64,000 nucleotides of DNA from Actinomadura sp. NAK00032. GTDB taxonomy: Bacteria > Actinomycetota > Actinomycetes > Streptosporangiales > Streptosporangiaceae. Position numbers and translations under genes: made by a program. The stretch lies in contig NZ_CP054932.1 of NCBI RefSeq assembly GCF_013364275.1, forward strand, positions 3,038,001-3,102,000. The letters run 5' to 3'. Below the pieces are notes generated by a model, which saw only the letters and a list, made by a program, of their open reading frames with translations, had not been told where the DNA came from and searched no databases. Below, in pieces: positions 17,657 through 26,923 of this stretch. The number at the start of each line of letters is the position of its first letter. Positions within the stretch are counted from its first letter, which is position 1.

Positions 17657-18283
17657 ATGAACATCCGCAAGCCCCGCCGGGCCGCGCGGCGCCTCGGTGC
17701 CGTCGCCGCCCTCGTCCTCGCCCTCGGCGCCGCGACCGCGACCCCCGCGCTGGCGCACACCCGGCTGGTGAGCAGCACGCCCGCCAAGGGCCAGTCCGCG
17801 CAGTCGGTCACCGAGGTCAAGCTCGTCTTCAGCGACGAGATCCGCATGGCGCAGGTGGTCGTCAAGGACGGCCAGGACAAGACGTACCAGTCCGGCCCGG
17901 CCGAGCGGTCCGGGACGACGGTGACGCAGAAGCTGACGGGGCCACTTCCCGCCGGGTCCTACACGGTGGCCTACCGGGTCGTCGGCGAGGACGGGCACCC
18001 GATCGAGGGCGACGACCTGGCGTTCACCGCCGCGGGCGGCGAGGCCGCGGCACCGGCGCCGTCCACCGGCGGGGTCGGCGCCGAGCAGCAGACGGGCGAG
18101 GCGGCCACCGCCGACGAGCAGCCGCTCAAGCTCGACCAGGACCAGGCCGCCGCCGAGGAGGACTCCGGCTCCCGGACGGTCCTGTGGGTGCTGATCGTCG
18201 CCGGCCTCATGGTCGGCATCGGCGTCGGGATGGGCATCGTGTACCGCGCCAAGCGCAAGCACCAGGCGGCGACCGGGAAGTGA
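17657..18283 (+). CDS. copC: CopC-domain copper-binding exported protein
   Basis: 208 residues: a signal peptide (residues 1-32, ending ALA) that would leave His at the new N-terminus, the CopC beta domain (HTRLVSSTPAKGQ to EGDDLAFTA, about 33-130), an Ala/Gln/Glu linker and one C-terminal membrane helix (about 177-199). The N-terminal His and the DGHP motif are the usual Cu(II) ligands. The protein would sit outside the membrane, anchored by its tail, and hand copper to the CopD-type transporter that follows 6 bases later. ATG start; no ribosome-binding site is evident. Confidence 0.93.
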   Translation: MNIRKPRRAARRLGAVAALVLALGAATATPALAHTRLVSSTPAKGQSAQSVTEVKLVFSDEIRMAQVVVKDGQDKTYQSGPAERSGTTVTQKLTGPLPAGSYTVAYRVVGEDGHPIEGDDLAFTAAGGEAAAPAPSTGGVGAEQQTGEAATADEQPLKLDQDQAAAEEDSGSRTVLWVLIVAGLMVGIGVGMGIVYRAKRKHQAATGK

Positions 18284-18289
18284 ACAGCG

Positions 18290-20323
18290 GTGAATAAGGG
18301 CAGCCTGGGCGTCGTGCGGGCCGGCGCGGTCGCGGCGGCGGCCGCCGCCGCGGCCCTGGTCGCCGGCCTCGTCCTCGGCGGGTCGGTCACCGAGAAGGTC
18401 ATCCCCGGCCTCGGCGACGCCGGCGCCCTCACCCGGTGGGGGCTGCCCGCGTCCCGGGCCGCGATGGACCTGCTGTCCGCGCTGACCGTCGGCGCCGTGC
18501 TGGCCGCCGCGGCGCTGCTGCCCGTCGAGGGCGGGCGCGGCGCCGCCCGGCTGTCCGCGGACGCGGTCGGCTACCTGCGCGCCGCGTCCTGGATCGCCGC
18601 GGGCTGGGCCGCCGCCGCGGCGGCCACCCTCGTGTTCACGGTCGCCGACGTGCTCGGCCAGCCGGTCGGGGAGGTCCTCACCGGCAGCGAGCTGAGCAGC
18701 TACGTCGGCTCGCTGCCGCAGGGCACCGCGCTGATGATCGTGGTGCTGCTGGCCGTGGTGGTGGCGCTGCTGGCGCGCACCACGACCACGCCCGCCGCCG
18801 CGTTCGGGCTGCTCGCCCTGGCCGGGATCGCGCTGCTGCCGGCGCCGCTGACCGGGCACTCGGCCTCGGCCGCCAACCACTCCGTCGCGACGACCGGCGT
18901 CGCGCTGCACGTCGCGGCGGTCGCGCCGTGGGTCGGCGGCCTGGCGATCGTCGGCGCGCACGCGCTGCTGCGCCGCGACCGGCTGCCCGTCATGGCGGAG
19001 CGGTTCAGCCGGATGGCCCTGTGGTGCTATGTCACCGTCGGGGTCAGCGGCCTGGTGAACGTGATCGCCCGGCTGCCTGACCCGGCCGAGCTGGCGACGA
19101 CGAACTATGGCCGGCTCGCCCTCGGGAAGATCGTCGCGTTCGGGGTGCTCGGCTGGTTCGGCTGGTGGCACCGGGAGCGGACGCTGCCCGCGCTCGCCGC
19201 CGGCAAGCCGGGGGCGTTCGCCCGGTTCGGCTCCGTCGAGGCGGCCGTGATGGCCGCCACCATGGGCCTCGCGGTGGCGCTGGCGCGCACCGCGCCGCCC
19301 CCGCCGACCGCCCCGGAGTCCGCGGTCAAGTCGCTGCTCGGCTACGACATGCCGCCGGAGGTCACCCCGGTGCGGCTGCTGACGCTGTGGCAGTTCGACC
19401 TGTTCTTCGCCGTCCTCGCGGCCGTCCTCGGCGGGCTGTACATCGCCGCCGTCGTCCGGCTGCGGCGGCGCGGCGACTCCTGGCCGATGGGGCGCACCGC
19501 CGCCTGGATCCTCGGCCTGGTGACCATCCTCGCCGTCACCCAGACCGGCGTCGCCAAGTACGCGCCGATCTTGTTCAGCGTGCACATGGCGCAGCACATG
19601 GTGCTGAACATGCTGGCGCCGATCTTCCTGGTCGTCGGCGCGCCGGTGACGCTGGCGCTGCGCGCGCTCAAGCCCGCCCGGGTGCGCGGCGACCGCGGCC
19701 CCCGCGAGTGGCTGACCGCGCTGCTGCACAGCCGCTACCTCGCGGTGATCGCGCATCCGGCGGTGGCGACGCTGATCTTCGTGGTGAGCACGTTCGCGCT
19801 GTACTTCTCGCCGCTGTTCGAGGCGGCGATGCGCAACCACCTCGGCCACATCGCGATGATGGTGCACTTCCTCGCGGCCGGGTCGCTGTTCTTCTGGGTG
19901 CTGCTCGGCGTCGACCCGGCGCCGAAGAAGCTGCCCTACCCGGCGCGGCTGATCCTGCTGTTCGTCACGATGCCGTTCCACGCGTTCTTCGGCATCGCGC
20001 TGATGAACATGAGCCAGGCGCTGGCGCGCGGCTGGTACGGGGCCGTCGACCCGCCGTGGGGCACCACCGTCCTGCACGACCAGCACACCGGCGGCGCGAT
20101 CGCCTGGGCGTTCGGCGAGATCCCGACGTTCATCGTCCTGATCGTGATGGCGTTCCAGTGGTACGCCGACGACCAGCGGCAGGCCCGCCGCATGGACCGC
20201 AAGGCCGACCGCGCCGCGCGGCCGGGCGGCCGGGCCGAGGACGACGAGCTCGCCGCCTACAACGCGCGCCTCGCCAAGCTGGCCGAGCGCGACCGGGCCG
20301 CCGAGGGGCAGGGCAAGACCTGA
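18290..20323 (+). CDS. CopD-CtaG fusion membrane protein
   Basis: 677 residues, about 14-16 membrane segments. The N-terminal half (to about residue 340) is a CopD domain with HSASAANHSVATTGVALHVAAVAPWVGGL; the C-terminal half is a cytochrome c oxidase caa3-type assembly factor (CtaG/DUF1404 type) with the histidine-rich FSVHMAQHMVLNMLAPIFL, HLGHIAMMVHFL and MPFHAFFGIALMNM. Fusions of this kind are common in actinomycetes and are thought to import copper for oxidase assembly. The last 60 residues are a charged cytoplasmic tail. GTG start at 18290. Operon with copC; ended by the hairpin at 20339-20369. Confidence 0.92.
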   Translation: MNKGSLGVVRAGAVAAAAAAAALVAGLVLGGSVTEKVIPGLGDAGALTRWGLPASRAAMDLLSALTVGAVLAAAALLPVEGGRGAARLSADAVGYLRAASWIAAGWAAAAAATLVFTVADVLGQPVGEVLTGSELSSYVGSLPQGTALMIVVLLAVVVALLARTTTTPAAAFGLLALAGIALLPAPLTGHSASAANHSVATTGVALHVAAVAPWVGGLAIVGAHALLRRDRLPVMAERFSRMALWCYVTVGVSGLVNVIARLPDPAELATTNYGRLALGKIVAFGVLGWFGWWHRERTLPALAAGKPGAFARFGSVEAAVMAATMGLAVALARTAPPPPTAPESAVKSLLGYDMPPEVTPVRLLTLWQFDLFFAVLAAVLGGLYIAAVVRLRRRGDSWPMGRTAAWILGLVTILAVTQTGVAKYAPILFSVHMAQHMVLNMLAPIFLVVGAPVTLALRALKPARVRGDRGPREWLTALLHSRYLAVIAHPAVATLIFVVSTFALYFSPLFEAAMRNHLGHIAMMVHFLAAGSLFFWVLLGVDPAPKKLPYPARLILLFVTMPFHAFFGIALMNMSQALARGWYGAVDPPWGTTVLHDQHTGGAIAWAFGEIPTFIVLIVMAFQWYADDQRQARRMDRKADRAARPGGRAEDDELAAYNARLAKLAERDRAAEGQGKT

Positions 20324-20338
20324 GGCCGGCCCGGCGAC

Positions 20339-20369
20339 CGGGCCCCTCCCCCGCGCGGGGGAGGGCCCG
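20339..20369 (+). terminator. Hairpin terminator after copD-ctaG
   Basis: Arms 20339-20352 and 20357-20369 pair around a GCGC loop with one bulged C; the 13-bp stem is almost all G-C. It follows the copD-ctaG stop by 16 bases and ends just before the next gene's start at 20397. Confidence 0.8.
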
Positions 20370-20396
20370 CGGCGTCCCGTCTGCCAGGATCGACAC

Positions 20397-21632
20397 GTGC
20401 TCCGCGTGTTCCGGCCGCTGATCGAGCGGACGACCTGGCAGCGCTGGTCCCACCTCGTGGTGGGCGGCGCGCTGCTGATGCCGTACTGGTTCCTGGCGAT
20501 GAGCCTCACGCCGCTGCTGCCGGCCGGCAACACCGCCGTGACGGTCGTGATCATGCTGGTGGTGATGCCGGGGGCGGCGGTGTTCGTCACCGGGCTCGTG
20601 CCGACGGTGCGGCTGCTGGAGGGCTCGCTCGCCAGGGAGCTGCTCAAGGGGCGCGCCGCCGCGGTCGCCCCCGGGTCGGCGGCCTCGTGGGAGAGCCGGG
20701 TCCGCGCCGCGGCGTGGTTCGCGCTGCACCTGTTCGCGGGCGTGGTGGTCAGCGGGCTCAGCCTCGCGGTGCCGCCGTTCGCGGTCGTGCTGGTGCTCGC
20801 GCCGCTGGCGACCTGGGACGACCGGTTCCTGGAGGTGTGGGGGTGGCAGAGCACGTGGCACCAGTGGCCCGCGCCGCCGCTCGGCCTGGCGTCGCTGGCC
20901 GCGCTGCTCGCGCTGATCGTCGCGTCCGGGACGCTGCTGTCGCGGCTCGCGCCGTGGTTCCTCGGCCCGTCGGCCGCCGAGCGGCTCGCCGACATGGAGG
21001 CCAGGGCGGTGAAGCTGGCCGAGCGCAACCGGCTGGCCAGGGAGCTGCACGACTCGGTCGGGCACGCGCTGAGCGTGGTGACCCTCCAGGCCGGCGCGGC
21101 CGGGCGGGTGCTGGACAGCGATCCCGCGTTCGCCCGGGAGGCGCTCGGCGCGATCGAGGAGTCGGCCCGCGCCGCGCTGGAGGACCTCGACCACGTGCTC
21201 GGGCTGCTGCGCGAGGACCCGTCCCGCCCGGCCGCGCCGCAGGCGACGCTGAAGGACCTCGGCCGGCTGCTGGAGCAGACCCGGATCGCGGGGGTGGAGC
21301 TCGACGCCGCCGTGGACCCGGCCGTCGAGCACGTCCCGGCGGCGGTGTCGCGGGAGGCGTACCGGATCGTCCAGGAGGGGCTGACGAACGCGCTGCGGCA
21401 CGCGGGGAAGGTCCCGGTGCGGCTGCGGCTCGGCATCGCCGGGGAACGGCTGGAGGTGGAGATGAGCAACCCGCTCGGGGCGGCCCGGGGCGAGGGCGCC
21501 GGCCACGGCGGCGGCCGCGGCCTCGCCGGGGTCCGCGAGCGCGTCACCGTGCTGCGCGGCGACATGGCCGCCGGGGCCGACGGGGACGCGTGGCGGTTCC
21601 GCGTCTCGCTGCCGCTAAGGTCCGGAACATGA
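20397..21632 (+). CDS. NarL-type sensor histidine kinase
   Basis: 411 residues. About six membrane segments in residues 15-185, then a HisKA_3 dimerisation helix with the phospho-acceptor His218 in RELHDSVGHALSVV, and a HATPase domain (EAYRIVQEGLTNALRHAG, GGGRGLAGVRERV). No extracellular sensor domain of size, so it probably senses a membrane or intramembrane signal. GTG start at 20397. Overlaps the response regulator gene by four bases (ATGA). Confidence 0.93.
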   Translation: MLRVFRPLIERTTWQRWSHLVVGGALLMPYWFLAMSLTPLLPAGNTAVTVVIMLVVMPGAAVFVTGLVPTVRLLEGSLARELLKGRAAAVAPGSAASWESRVRAAAWFALHLFAGVVVSGLSLAVPPFAVVLVLAPLATWDDRFLEVWGWQSTWHQWPAPPLGLASLAALLALIVASGTLLSRLAPWFLGPSAAERLADMEARAVKLAERNRLARELHDSVGHALSVVTLQAGAAGRVLDSDPAFAREALGAIEESARAALEDLDHVLGLLREDPSRPAAPQATLKDLGRLLEQTRIAGVELDAAVDPAVEHVPAAVSREAYRIVQEGLTNALRHAGKVPVRLRLGIAGERLEVEMSNPLGAARGEGAGHGGGRGLAGVRERVTVLRGDMAAGADGDAWRFRVSLPLRSGT

Positions 21633-22282
21633 CGATCAAGGTGCTGCTGGTCGACGACGAGCGGCTGATCCGGGCGGGCCTCGCCGCCATCATCGACGCC
21701 GAGGACGACCTGGCCGTGGTCGGCGAGGCCGCCGACGGCGCCGAGGTGCCGGACGCGGTGCGGCGGCTGCGCCCCGACGTGGTGCTGATGGACGTGCGGA
21801 TGCCGCGGCTCGACGGCATCCAGGCGACCCGCCGCCTGCTGGGGAGCGTGCCGGAGCCGCCGCGGATCATCGTGGTCACCACGTTCGAGAACGACGAGTA
21901 CGTCTACGACGCGCTGAAGGCCGGCGCGCACGGCTTCCTGCTCAAGCGAGCCCGGCCGGAGGAGATCCTCCAGGCGGTCCGGATGGTCGCGCACGGCGAC
22001 AGCCTGCTGTTCCCGGCGGCGATCCGGGAGCTGGCGGCGCACCACGGCCCGTCCGGCGGCGGGCCCGGCGCGGACTGGCACGGCCGGCTCACCGAGCGGG
22101 AGGGCGACGTGCTGCGGCTGATGGCCAAGGGCCGCTCGAACGCCGAGATCGCCGCGGAGCTGTTCGTGAGCCCGCAGACGGTGAAGACGCACGTCGGCAA
22201 CGTGCTCGCCAAGCTCCAGGCCCGCGACCGCACCCAGGCGGTGATCCTCGCCTACGAGACGTCCTTCATCACGCCCGGCTGA
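21629..22282 (+). CDS. NarL/FixJ-family response regulator
   Basis: 217 residues. Receiver domain with VDDERLIRAGL, phospho-acceptor Asp55 (VVLMDVRMPRLDGI) and a K in LLKR; LuxR-type HTH at the C-terminus (LTEREGDVLRLMAKGRSNAEIAAELFVSPQTVKTHVGNVLAKL). Partner of the kinase it overlaps; regulon unknown. ATG at 21629 with AAGG 9 bases upstream. Confidence 0.95.
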   Translation: MTIKVLLVDDERLIRAGLAAIIDAEDDLAVVGEAADGAEVPDAVRRLRPDVVLMDVRMPRLDGIQATRRLLGSVPEPPRIIVVTTFENDEYVYDALKAGAHGFLLKRARPEEILQAVRMVAHGDSLLFPAAIRELAAHHGPSGGGPGADWHGRLTEREGDVLRLMAKGRSNAEIAAELFVSPQTVKTHVGNVLAKLQARDRTQAVILAYETSFITPG

Positions 22283-22299
22283 GGTGGCAGGGTGAGCCC

Positions 22300-23235
22300 A
22301 TGAGGGACTTCCGTTTCGGGTTCAACTTCTTCGACATCCCCTCCCGCGACGAGTTCGCCGGCCGGTGCCGGCGCGGCGAGCGGTACGGCTACGACACCGC
22401 GCTGGTGCCCGACCACCTCGGGAGCCCGGCGCCGTTCCCGACGATGGTCGCCGCCGCGGAGGCGACGGAGCGGCTGCGGGTCGGCACGCTCGTGCTGAAC
22501 GCCGGGTTCTGGAACCCGCACCTGCTCGCCCGGGAGGTCGCCACCGCCGACCGGCTCACCGGCGGGCGGGTGGAGCTCGGCCTCGGCGCCGGGCACATGA
22601 AGTGGGAGTTCGACGCGGCCGGGATCCCCTGGGAGGGGTTCGGCGCCCGCGCGGAGCGGATGGCCCGCCTGATCGAGGAGCTGGGCGCGCTGTTCGGCGG
22701 GGACGGCTACGAGGCGCACCGGCCGGTCGCCGAGCACTTCGGGCTGGCCGAGCTGGCGCCGGTGCAGCGCGCCGGGTTCGGCGGCGCGGGCCCGCCGCTG
22801 CTCGTCGGCGGCACGGGCGACACGGTGCTGCGGGCGGCGGCGCGGTACGCCGACATCGTCGGGATCGCGGGGGCGTACCAGGTGCCGGGGGAGCCGCCGG
22901 GGACGTTCCGGCTGGGCACGGCCGCGGAGGCGCAGGAGCGGGTCCGGTTCGTCCGGGAGCACGCCGGCGACCGGGCGGACGGCATCGAGTGGAACGTGCT
23001 CGTCCAGCACGTCCAGGTGACCGCCGACCGGCGCGCGGAGGCGGAGAAGATCCGCGCCGAGCGCATGCCGTACATGAGCGTCGAGGAGATCCTGGACACA
23101 CCGTTCATCCTGCTCGGGACGCAGGAGCAGCTCGCGGAGCAGATCCGGGAGCGGCGCGAGCGGTTCGGGTTCTCCTACACCACGGTGCACGCGCCGTTCC
23201 TGGACGTCTTCGGCCCGGTGATCGAGCGGGTCTAG
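22300..23235 (+). CDS. F420-dependent LLM-class oxidoreductase
   Basis: 311 residues. Luciferase-like TIM-barrel protein of the F420 group: RFGFNFFDIPSRDEFAGRCRRGERYGYDTALVPDHL at the start, LRVGTLVLNAGFWNPHLLAREVATADRLTGGRVELGLGAG and a C-terminal FSYTTVHAPFLDVFGPVIE. Best match by memory is the TIGR03621 (MSMEG_2516) subfamily. Such enzymes use reduced F420 to reduce a substrate that is unknown here; the F420:NADPH oxidoreductase at 33361 could supply cofactor. ATG at 22300, 17 bases after the response regulator; GGTGGCAGGGTGAG upstream. Confidence 0.9.
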   Translation: MRDFRFGFNFFDIPSRDEFAGRCRRGERYGYDTALVPDHLGSPAPFPTMVAAAEATERLRVGTLVLNAGFWNPHLLAREVATADRLTGGRVELGLGAGHMKWEFDAAGIPWEGFGARAERMARLIEELGALFGGDGYEAHRPVAEHFGLAELAPVQRAGFGGAGPPLLVGGTGDTVLRAAARYADIVGIAGAYQVPGEPPGTFRLGTAAEAQERVRFVREHAGDRADGIEWNVLVQHVQVTADRRAEAEKIRAERMPYMSVEEILDTPFILLGTQEQLAEQIRERRERFGFSYTTVHAPFLDVFGPVIERV

Positions 23236-23325
23236 GCGGGCGCATCGGCCGCCGCTTACACCTGGTTTACCTATCGGTAGCTAGAAAAGAGACAGAAGCG
23301 TACAAGGCTGACCGATCGGGGGATC

Positions 23326-24426
23326 ATGGACGCCGTTACCCTGTCCGAGCTGCGCAAGCCGCGCGCCTACCCGGCGGTGTCGGTGCTGATGCCGACGCAC
23401 CGCTCCGTCCCGGACAACCGACAGGACCCCATCCGGCTGCGCAACCTGCTGGCCGAGGTCCGGCGGCGGCTGCACGACGACGTCCGCGTCACGCCCGAGG
23501 CCGCCGACCATGTCGTCCGGGGCCTGGAGCGGGCGGCGGACGAGGTCGACCTGCGGCACGCCTCCGACGGGCTGGTGCTGTTCGCCGCGCCCGACGGGGA
23601 GCACCACGCCTTCACGATCGGCCAGCACGTGGACGAGCGCGTCGTCGTGGACGCCGGGTTCGCCACCCGCGACCTCGTCGCCGCCTACACCCGCACCCCG
23701 CGCTACTGGCTGCTGTCGCTGTCGGACCAGCGGAACCGGCTGTGGGACGGCCGCGGCGAGGAACTGGCCGAGCGCACCGGCGGCGGCTTCCCGGTCGAGC
23801 CGGAGCCGATCGACGAGGCCGGCTCCGGGCGGCTGGCGCGGCGCGCCGCGCAGGGCGGGGACGGCGAGCGGCAGCGCCGCGCCATGCGGGACGTGGTGGC
23901 CGCCCTCGACCGCGTCCTGGCCCGGGACCGCCGCCCGCTGATCGTCGCCGGCGTCACCCGCCACCAGGCGTTCTTCGACGAGGTGGCCGGGCCGCACATC
24001 ACCGTGGCGGGCCGCGTCGACGGCAGCTTCGAGGGCGCGGCGCCGAGCGCGCTCGCCGAGGCGGCGCGCCCGGCCCTCGCCGCCTACGAGGACCTCCGCG
24101 AGGTCGGCGTGCTCGCCGAGCTGGAGGCCGCGCGCAGCATCCAGCGCTACGCGGGCGGGCTCTGCGAGGTCACGCCGCTCGCCGAGGAGGGCCGCGGCGA
24201 GCACCTCGTCGTCGAGCGCGGCTACTACGCGCCCGCGGTGAAGGCCCGCGGCGACGAACTGGTCCCGGTGGACGGCATGCCGGGCGTCCTCAAGGGCGCG
24301 GACGTCGTCGACGACGCCGTGGACGACGTCATCGAGACGGTGCTGGAGTACGGCGGCGAGGTGACGTTCGTCTCGGACGGCTTCCTCGTCGACCACGGCC
24401 GCATCGCCCTGGTGACCCGCTACTGA
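23326..24426 (+). CDS. baeRF (bacterial eRF1-like) family protein
   Basis: 366 residues, no signal or membrane segment. The start, LSELRKPRAYPAVSVLMPTHRSVPDNRQDPIRLRNLL, and the C-terminal alternation of acidic helices and strands (HLVVERGY, VDDVIETVLEYGGEVTFVSD, IALVTRY) match actinomycete baeRF_family3-like proteins, relatives of eRF1/Rv2629-type proteins with possible ribosome or stress roles. The exact role is unknown. ATG 23326 with GGGGG close upstream. An AT-richer stretch at 23255-23300 likely holds its promoter. The 3' end overlaps the convergent gene by 7 bases. Confidence 0.7.
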   Translation: MDAVTLSELRKPRAYPAVSVLMPTHRSVPDNRQDPIRLRNLLAEVRRRLHDDVRVTPEAADHVVRGLERAADEVDLRHASDGLVLFAAPDGEHHAFTIGQHVDERVVVDAGFATRDLVAAYTRTPRYWLLSLSDQRNRLWDGRGEELAERTGGGFPVEPEPIDEAGSGRLARRAAQGGDGERQRRAMRDVVAALDRVLARDRRPLIVAGVTRHQAFFDEVAGPHITVAGRVDGSFEGAAPSALAEAARPALAAYEDLREVGVLAELEAARSIQRYAGGLCEVTPLAEEGRGEHLVVERGYYAPAVKARGDELVPVDGMPGVLKGADVVDDAVDDVIETVLEYGGEVTFVSDGFLVDHGRIALVTRY

Positions 24427-26147
24427 GCCGCCGGGCAGGACGGGTCGCGCCAGATCACCCAGCCGATCGACCAGTCCTCCCGGGCGTGGTGCCGCCAGCC
24501 CGCCGGGTGCCCCGGCCATGACGCCGCCGGGGACGTCCCGTCCGGCAGGGAGACCACGACCGTGCACACGCCGGGCGCGGGCGGGCGGCCGTCGCGGATG
24601 TCGATCCGGCCGACGCGGGTCCACCAGACCGGGTGCATGAGCTTGGTCCTGACGCCCCAGTGGACCGCCACGTCCGCGACGACCCCGCCCGCCTGCGGGC
24701 CCGGGAGCGGCGGGGCGGGGCGGACGCGCTCGGGGGACGGCCCCATCGCGAACATCAGCGCGGCCAGGCTCGTCCCGGCCAGGGCGGCGGCCATCAGCGG
24801 CGTCCGCCCCAGCCGGGACAGGACGGCGAGCACGCAGAGCAGCCCGATCGCGGCCAGCGACGCCTCCTGCAGATGCAGCGCGGTGCGGTCGCCGGTGAGG
24901 AACGTGGTCTCGGGGAAGTCGAACGCGATGAACGCGTGGGTGCGGAGCCGCTCGCCCGCGTAGACGCTCACCCATGCCCCCGCCGCCGCGAGGACGAGGA
25001 CGGACGACGCCGCCAGCAGGAGGGCCCTGCGGGCGCCCGACCGCAGCAGCGCCGCCGCCCCGGCCAGCGCGTAGACCAGGGCGACGCACGACAGGTACCG
25101 GCCGTAGGCGAAGTTGCCGACCCGGTGCTCGTCCGGCAGCGCGGCCGACGACGCGTAGGCGATCCCGAACGTGGCGGCGAGCAGCACGCCCGCCATGATC
25201 CGGTCGGCCGCCGGGGTGCGCCGCCGCACGAGCGCCACCGCCACGACGGCGAGGCCCACCCCGGCCAGCCCCCAGGTGGAGACGACCAGGTACCAGACCT
25301 GCCCGGCGGCCCCCGACAGCGCCCACGCCTGCCCGCCGGCCGTGGTCAGCCGGGTCTCGACGTTCGCCGCCAGGTCGCGGACGCCGCCCGGGTACAGCGC
25401 CGCCTCCAGCCGCGCGTTCAGCGCCGCCCCGAGGGCGTAGCCGGCGGCGGCCGCGCCGCCCCCGGCCAGGGCCCGGCGCCACCGCCGCCCGCTCACCGCG
25501 ATGACGGCCAGCGCCAGGGCGTGGACGAGCAGGACGATCGTCCCGCGCGAGTGGACGGCCGCCGCGGCGGACGCGGCCAGGCTCGCGAGCACCGTGCCGA
25601 CCGCGCCGCCGTCGCGGGCGAAGCGGTCGAGCGCCAGCAGCCAGGCCAGGACGAGCACCGGCAGGACGGCGTCCGCGAGCGCGAAGGCGCCGAAGAACGC
25701 CCCGGCGGGCAGCAGCGCCGCCGCGAACGCCAGGGGGAGCGCGGTGCGGCGGCCGAGCCCGAACCGCCGCGCCGCCGCGTACCCGAGCGGGAACAGCGCC
25801 GCGCCGAGCACCGCGTTGATCGCCATGACCGCCGTGTAGACCGTCGCCGGGTCGTGCGCGAACCAGTAGGCGGGCGTCAGCAGCAGCGGGTAACCGCCCT
25901 GGTAGAAGGTATTGCCGGACAGGTCGGCGCCGGGCCCGCCGGCCAGCCACCGGGCGGCGACGAGGTAGCCGGTCTCGTCGGGGTTGGCGGCCGGCCCGGT
26001 CCGGGCGCGGGCGAACCACAGCCGGACCGCCGCCTGCGCCAGCACGCCCGCGACGAGCAGCCAGGGCAGCGCGCGGGGACGGCGGCGGCCGGGCGGGGCG
26101 GGCGCGGCCGGGGCGGCCGGCCGGGGCCGGACGGTCGTGACGATCAT
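24420..26147 (-). CDS. GT-C-type membrane glycosyltransferase-like protein
   Basis: 575 residues from the ATG at 26147 (a GTG three codons earlier is possible; the ATG has a weak GGTGGGG nearby). A Pro/Ala/Arg-rich cytoplasmic start, about 11-12 membrane helices and a C-terminal extracellular domain of about 100 residues (PLPGPQAGGVVADVAVHWGVRTKLMHPVWWTRV). The first loop has NPDETGYLVAARWL, the acidic loop position expected for GT-C/GT39 enzymes using polyprenyl-phosphate sugars. Could mannosylate or glycosylate outside the membrane; donor and acceptor unknown. Single gene on the minus strand. Confidence 0.75.
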   Translation of the reverse strand: MIVTTVRPRPAAPAAPAPPGRRRPRALPWLLVAGVLAQAAVRLWFARARTGPAANPDETGYLVAARWLAGGPGADLSGNTFYQGGYPLLLTPAYWFAHDPATVYTAVMAINAVLGAALFPLGYAAARRFGLGRRTALPLAFAAALLPAGAFFGAFALADAVLPVLVLAWLLALDRFARDGGAVGTVLASLAASAAAAVHSRGTIVLLVHALALAVIAVSGRRWRRALAGGGAAAAGYALGAALNARLEAALYPGGVRDLAANVETRLTTAGGQAWALSGAAGQVWYLVVSTWGLAGVGLAVVAVALVRRRTPAADRIMAGVLLAATFGIAYASSAALPDEHRVGNFAYGRYLSCVALVYALAGAAALLRSGARRALLLAASSVLVLAAAGAWVSVYAGERLRTHAFIAFDFPETTFLTGDRTALHLQEASLAAIGLLCVLAVLSRLGRTPLMAAALAGTSLAALMFAMGPSPERVRPAPPLPGPQAGGVVADVAVHWGVRTKLMHPVWWTRVGRIDIRDGRPPAPGVCTVVVSLPDGTSPAASWPGHPAGWRHHAREDWSIGWVIWRDPSCPAAQ

Positions 26148-26230
26148 GGGCCCCACCGTCGCGGCGGCCCGTCATGATCCCGTGCCGGGGATGTCCGGAT
26201 CTTGTGACAGAAGGCGCCGAATGATCACCG

Positions 26231-26923
26231 GTGGCGGATACTGTGCCGGTGGCGAGCATTCTGTTCATCGAGGACGACCCGTCCGCGCGGACGGCCCTGG
26301 AGCTGGCGCTGACCCGCCAGGGGCACGGCGTGACGTCCCGGACCACCGGCGAGGACGGCCTGGCGGCGCTGCGGTCGCGGCGCCCCGAGATCGCGATCCT
26401 GGACGTGATGCTCCCCGGCATCGACGGGATCGAGGTGTGCCGCCGCATCCGCCGCGAGGACTCGCTGCCGGTGATCCTGCTGACCGCGCGCGGCGACGAC
26501 CTCGACATCGTCCTCGGCCTGGAGGCGGGCGCCGACGACTACGTGGTGAAGCCCGTCGAGCCGCGCGTCCTCGACGCCCGCATCCGGGCCGTGCTGCGGC
26601 GCGCCGACCAGACCCGCACCGACCGGTCCGCCTACGGCGACCTCGTCATCGACCGGCTGTCGCTGAAGGTGACCAAGGGCGGCACCGACCTGCGCCTCAC
26701 CCCGACCGAGCTGCGGCTGCTGCTGGAGCTGGCCCGCCGGCCCGGGCGGGCCCTCACCCGCCAGCACCTGCTCGCCGAGGTGTGGGAGCACACCTACCCG
26801 GGCGACTCCCGGCTCGTGGACGCGTGCGTGCAGCGCGTCCGCGCCAAGATCGAGGACGAGCCGGCCGAGCCGCGGCTGATCGAGACCGTCCGGGGGTTCG
26901 GCTACCGGTTCGCCGCGCCATGA
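26231..26923 (+). CDS. OmpR-family response regulator
   Basis: 230 residues. Receiver with FIEDDPSART and phospho-acceptor Asp58 (AILDVMLPGIDGIE), conserved Lys in VVKPVE, and a winged-helix effector domain (LRLTPTELRLLLELARRPGRALTRQHLLAEVW ... LIETVRGFGYRF). Resembles CseB/AfsQ1-type regulators. First gene of a three-gene operon joined by ATGA overlaps. GTG at 26231; an in-frame GTG at 26249 is possible. Confidence 0.94.
   Translation: MADTVPVASILFIEDDPSARTALELALTRQGHGVTSRTTGEDGLAALRSRRPEIAILDVMLPGIDGIEVCRRIRREDSLPVILLTARGDDLDIVLGLEAGADDYVVKPVEPRVLDARIRAVLRRADQTRTDRSAYGDLVIDRLSLKVTKGGTDLRLTPTELRLLLELARRPGRALTRQHLLAEVWEHTYPGDSRLVDACVQRVRAKIEDEPAEPRLIETVRGFGYRFAAP

Noticed and set aside
17123..22192. 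A 1689-codon open frame on the minus strand
   Set aside because: It is antisense to DUF5685, copC, copD-ctaG and a two-component system, all of which have clear domains. Long antisense frames are an effect of very high GC and GC3 bias; this one has Arg/His/Pro-rich, low-complexity translation and no motifs.
23281..26508. A 1075-codon minus-strand frame
   Set aside because: Crosses several genes in a wrong frame, including the baeRF-like gene and the response regulator; no recognisable domain.
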